Shown here: positions 62,085 through 64,000 of the stretch, piece after piece
How positions within the stretch are numbered: position 1 is the first letter of the stretch
Layout: each line of letters begins with the position of its first letter
Notes under the pieces: generated by a model
The model's database searches: none
The model's input: the letters and a program-made list of their open reading frames with translations, nothing else
What the model was told of the DNA's origin: nothing
Position numbers and translations under genes: made by a program
Source of the DNA: Congregibacter variabilis
Lineage (GTDB): Bacteria; Pseudomonadota; Gammaproteobacteria; Pseudomonadales; Halieaceae
Assembly: GCF_045689235.1 (NCBI RefSeq)
Contig: NZ_CP136864.1
Coordinates: 1,116,001-1,180,000, forward strand
Direction: 5' to 3'
DNA: 64,000 nucleotides

Positions 62085-63398
62085 CTACTCGGTACTTTCA
62101 GCCAGACAGCGCTTCTCATCTTGCTGATAGTTGCCACAGCGCATAGGCGCGCGCCAGTCGGCCACCAGATCTTTGGAACCCGGCAAATAGTCTGACCAGG
62201 CGTCGCCGGCCACGGCCTCTGGAGTCTCCCAAACAACCTGAAACTGACCATCGTCAAGGATCTCGCCGATGAGTACAGGCTTGGTGATGTGGTGGTTGGG
62301 TAGCATGGTAGCCATGCCGCCAGACAAGTTAGGGACGCTCACACCTACGATGGCATCCTGCACCGCATCGGAATCCGTGCTCTGGGCTGCCTCTACGGCT
62401 TTCGCCCACATGTTAAAGCCAATGTAGTGGGCTTCCATGGGATCATTGGTCACTCGATTGTCATCGCCGATAAACGCAAGCCACTGGTCGATGAAATCAA
62501 AGTTGGCGTCATCCTCGACGCTCATAAAATAGTTCCACGCCGCTAAATGACCGACAAGAGGCGCGGTATCGATTCCTGAGAGCTCTTCTTCACCCACCGA
62601 AAAGGCGATCACAGGAATATCCGTAGCGCTCACACCCTGGTTTGCCAACTCCTTGTAAAAGGGCACGTTGGCATCGCCATTAACGGTAGATACCACCGCC
62701 GTTTTCGCGCCTGTGCTGCCAAAGCGCTTTATCTCGGCAACGATACTTTGCCAGTCAGAGTGACCAAACGGCGTGTAGTTAACGAGAATATCCTCTGACG
62801 CCACGCCCTTTTGCTCAAGATAGGCTTGAAGAATCTTATTGGTCGTTCGCGGATAAACGTAGTCGGTGCCCGCCAGCACCCAGCGCTTGACGCCCTGGGA
62901 CATTAAATAGTCGACAGCGGGAATCGCCTGTTGATTAGGCGCCGCTCCCGTATAAAAAACATTTCGCGAGGACTCCTCGCCCTCGTACTGAACCGGGTAA
63001 AACAGCAAGCCATTGAGCTCCTCGAACACCGGCAGCACGGACTTGCGAGATACCGAGGTCCAGCAACCAAACACCACATCCACCTTTTCTCGCACAAGTA
63101 ACTCTCGCGCCTTTTCTGCAAAGAGCGGCCAGTCCGACGCTGGATCAACCACAACGGCCTCGAGGGGCCGCCCCAGAAGGCCTCCCCGGGCATTCTGCTG
63201 CTCTATTAACATCAGAACGGTGTCTTTGAGCGTCGTCTCGCTGATCGCCATGGTTCCAGACAGTGAATGCAACACACCCACCCGGATAGGCTCTGGATCC
63301 TGACTGCGAGCACCGAAAGAGATCAGCGACAACAGTAGGCTCAGAGCCAGGCAACGAACACTGGCAGGCGTGAAAAATTTGCGAGGAAACAAATCCAT
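62085..63398 (-). CDS. urtA: Urea ABC transporter substrate-binding protein UrtA
   Basis: A 437-residue periplasmic binding protein with a signal peptide (cleavage near GARSQ, residues 30-33) and the mature start PIRVGVLHSLSGTMAISE typical of UrtA. FGCWTSVSRKSVLPVFEE and GLLFYPVQYEGEE are also diagnostic. It captures urea (or short amides) in the periplasm. CGGAG lies about nine bases before the ATG. First gene of the urt operon, behind a sigma-54-type promoter. No urease genes are in the window, so urea breakdown must be encoded elsewhere. Confidence 0.94.
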   Translation of the reverse strand: MDLFPRKFFTPASVRCLALSLLLSLISFGARSQDPEPIRVGVLHSLSGTMAISETTLKDTVLMLIEQQNARGGLLGRPLEAVVVDPASDWPLFAEKARELLVREKVDVVFGCWTSVSRKSVLPVFEELNGLLFYPVQYEGEESSRNVFYTGAAPNQQAIPAVDYLMSQGVKRWVLAGTDYVYPRTTNKILQAYLEQKGVASEDILVNYTPFGHSDWQSIVAEIKRFGSTGAKTAVVSTVNGDANVPFYKELANQGVSATDIPVIAFSVGEEELSGIDTAPLVGHLAAWNYFMSVEDDANFDFIDQWLAFIGDDNRVTNDPMEAHYIGFNMWAKAVEAAQSTDSDAVQDAIVGVSVPNLSGGMATMLPNHHITKPVLIGEILDDGQFQVVWETPEAVAGDAWSDYLPGSKDLVADWRAPMRCGNYQQDEKRCLAESTE

Positions 63399-63440
63399 TG
63401 ATGATGACTCCGTGACATATCAAGCGTATCCGCAAAGCTT

Positions 63441-63456
63441 TGCAAAAGCCGAGCCA
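63441..63456 (-). promoter_or_regulatory. Sigma-54 (-24/-12) promoter of urtABCDE
   Basis: On the minus strand the sequence is TGGCTCGGCTTTTGCA. It matches the RpoN consensus TGGCACG-N4-TTGCW at all but one position, with the required GG-N10-GC spacing. Predicted transcription would start near 63430, about 30 bp before the urtA ATG. Nitrogen-controlled expression of a urea transporter makes physiological sense. Confidence 0.72.
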
Positions 63457-63499
63457 CCGCCAGCAGGCGCTAGGGGCCGTGACTGAAGACCACCACGAC

Positions 63500-63511
63500 G
63501 TGCAGTTGCAC
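63500..63511. promoter_or_regulatory. Dyad upstream of the urt promoter, possible NtrC-type enhancer
   Basis: GTGCAGTTGCAC is a perfect dyad (GTGCA-GT-TGCAC) about 75 bp upstream of the predicted start, where enhancer-binding proteins act. It contains the GTGCA/TGCAC half-sites of NtrC sites but with different spacing and order from the canonical TGCACYA-N4-TGGTGCA, so the identity is uncertain. Confidence 0.35.
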
Positions 63512-63522
63512 CAATTTATGGC

Positions 63523-63555
63523 AAAAAAGCCTGAGATTCGCACAAATACAGTGCG
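63523..63555 (-). terminator. Possible terminator of the peptidyl-prolyl isomerase gene
   Basis: Just after the stop at 63565, read on the minus strand, a short stem CGCAC-N7-GTGCG (63539-63555) is followed 10 bp later by six T residues (63523-63528). The stem is only 5 bp, so termination may be weak. Confidence 0.35.
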
Positions 63556-63564
63556 CGCAGGTTT

Positions 63565-64000
63565 CTACCGGGAGCCAGTCTCAAGGGGGTAAGCAGCGCG
63601 TTTCGTCTCGACAAACGCCTCGACCGCTGCAGACACGGCTTCGGCTTGATAGTCAGCCATCACCTGATCTTTCACGCGCTCAAACGACAGCAGGACTGGC
63701 TTGTCACGACGCTCAACGCGAAAGTAGTGCCAGCCCTCGGCAGACTGATAAGGCCCCTGCCACTCGGCGATAGAAATCTCTTCAAGTACCTCCAGCAGCG
63801 ACTGCCCAAACAAGCCTCGAATCATACTCACGCCATAATTCGGAAAATCCTTACCCTGCCAGAGCTGATCATCACCGATGACATCACCTTGATTCAGCTG
63901 TGCCAACAGCTGATCGGGGGCCTGTGGTGCATCGCGAAACAAGCGTTGAGTAAAACTGATGGTCGCCTCGCTGTAATAGCGATCAATGTTATCCGTGTAA
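63565..64000 (-). CDS. PpiC/parvulin-type peptidyl-prolyl isomerase, N-terminal part outside the window
   Basis: The frame is open to the right edge (about 145 codons visible). The chain contains the parvulin C-terminal half: LLEVLEEISIAEWQGPYQS then AEGWHYFRVERRDKPVLLSFE, the usual end of the rotamase domain, followed by a helical tail. The part before it (DRYYSEATISFTQRLF) fits the domain start in PpiC-like periplasmic foldases. The rest lies beyond base 64000. It is upstream of urtA on the same strand, but a possible terminator and the sigma-54 promoter separate them. Confidence 0.75.
   Translation of the reverse strand, partial: YTDNIDRYYSEATISFTQRLFRDAPQAPDQLLAQLNQGDVIGDDQLWQGKDFPNYGVSMIRGLFGQSLLEVLEEISIAEWQGPYQSAEGWHYFRVERRDKPVLLSFERVKDQVMADYQAEAVSAAVEAFVETKRAAYPLETGSR

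Overview
The window reads as a chromosomal segment of a free-living, probably marine, aerobic heterotrophic gammaproteobacterium. The evidence is a HexR-controlled Entner-Doudoroff (ED) operon, an UrtABCDE urea ABC transporter with a sigma-54-type promoter, the DgcN/DgcA D-glutamate genes, acyl-CoA degradation genes and a MaeB-type malic enzyme. The overall style (mid-50s GC by eye, very tight operons, many GTG/TTG starts) would fit the Halieaceae (OM60/NOR5 group), but that placement is inference. I see no rRNA, tRNA, CRISPR array, insertion sequence or prophage; gene density is close to complete.

Layout. 1-2 kb: the 3' part of a divergent BCCT-type transporter and a secreted single-heme DUF3365 protein. 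2-6.5 kb: a methionine-type aminotransferase plus omega-amidase, facing a GlcD/D2HGDH-type FAD oxidoreductase coupled to an MscS channel. 6.5-10.2 kb: a PYROXD2/CrtI-like oxidoreductase and a lipoprotein S9 peptidase. 10.4-14.1 kb: a crotonase, an alpha/beta hydrolase and dgcN-dgcA. 14.1-19.1 kb: an M20-family protein that has lost several metal ligands, an intergenic repeat cluster and a large secreted BNR-repeat protein. 19.2-22.5 kb: acyl-CoA dehydrogenase, thiolase and enoyl-CoA hydratase. 22.7-23.8 kb: a membrane-anchored M19 dipeptidase.

24-32.7 kb is a galactoside operon (MFS, GH42 beta-galactosidase, galK, galT, SSS symporter, GH36 alpha-galactosidase) in which the last five genes overlap or abut stop-to-start. 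Neither glycosidase has a signal peptide, so galactosides are expected to be imported intact and split in the cytoplasm. galE is not in the window. 32.7-35.7 kb: an Fe-S serine dehydratase, a PLP threonine/serine dehydratase and a YffB/ArsC-like protein.

35.7-46 kb is the central carbon hub: hexR-ppc-edd-glk-eda-zwf-pgl on the minus strand and gap diverging from hexR. Two candidate HexR sites sit between them, each over a -10-like element. 46-54 kb joins a LytS/LytT two-component pair to a GPH-type sugar symporter, diverging from two cytoplasmic GH3 beta-glucosidases. Together these could take beta-glucosides to glucose, glucose-6-phosphate (glk), KDPG and pyruvate, while PEP carboxylase and the malic enzyme at 55.5 kb balance PEP, pyruvate and C4 acids. 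54-55.5 kb: two uncharacterised envelope proteins. 57.9-63.4 kb: urtEDCBA. At the right edge lies the C-terminal part of a parvulin-type peptidyl-prolyl isomerase.

The items most worth a second look are the metal-ligand-depleted M20 protein beside dgcN/dgcA, the hexR-headed ED operon with PEP carboxylase inside it, the LytS/LytT-sugar transporter-GH3 unit, the nitrogen-type promoter of urtA, and the 24-bp repeat cluster at 15.8-16.0 kb.
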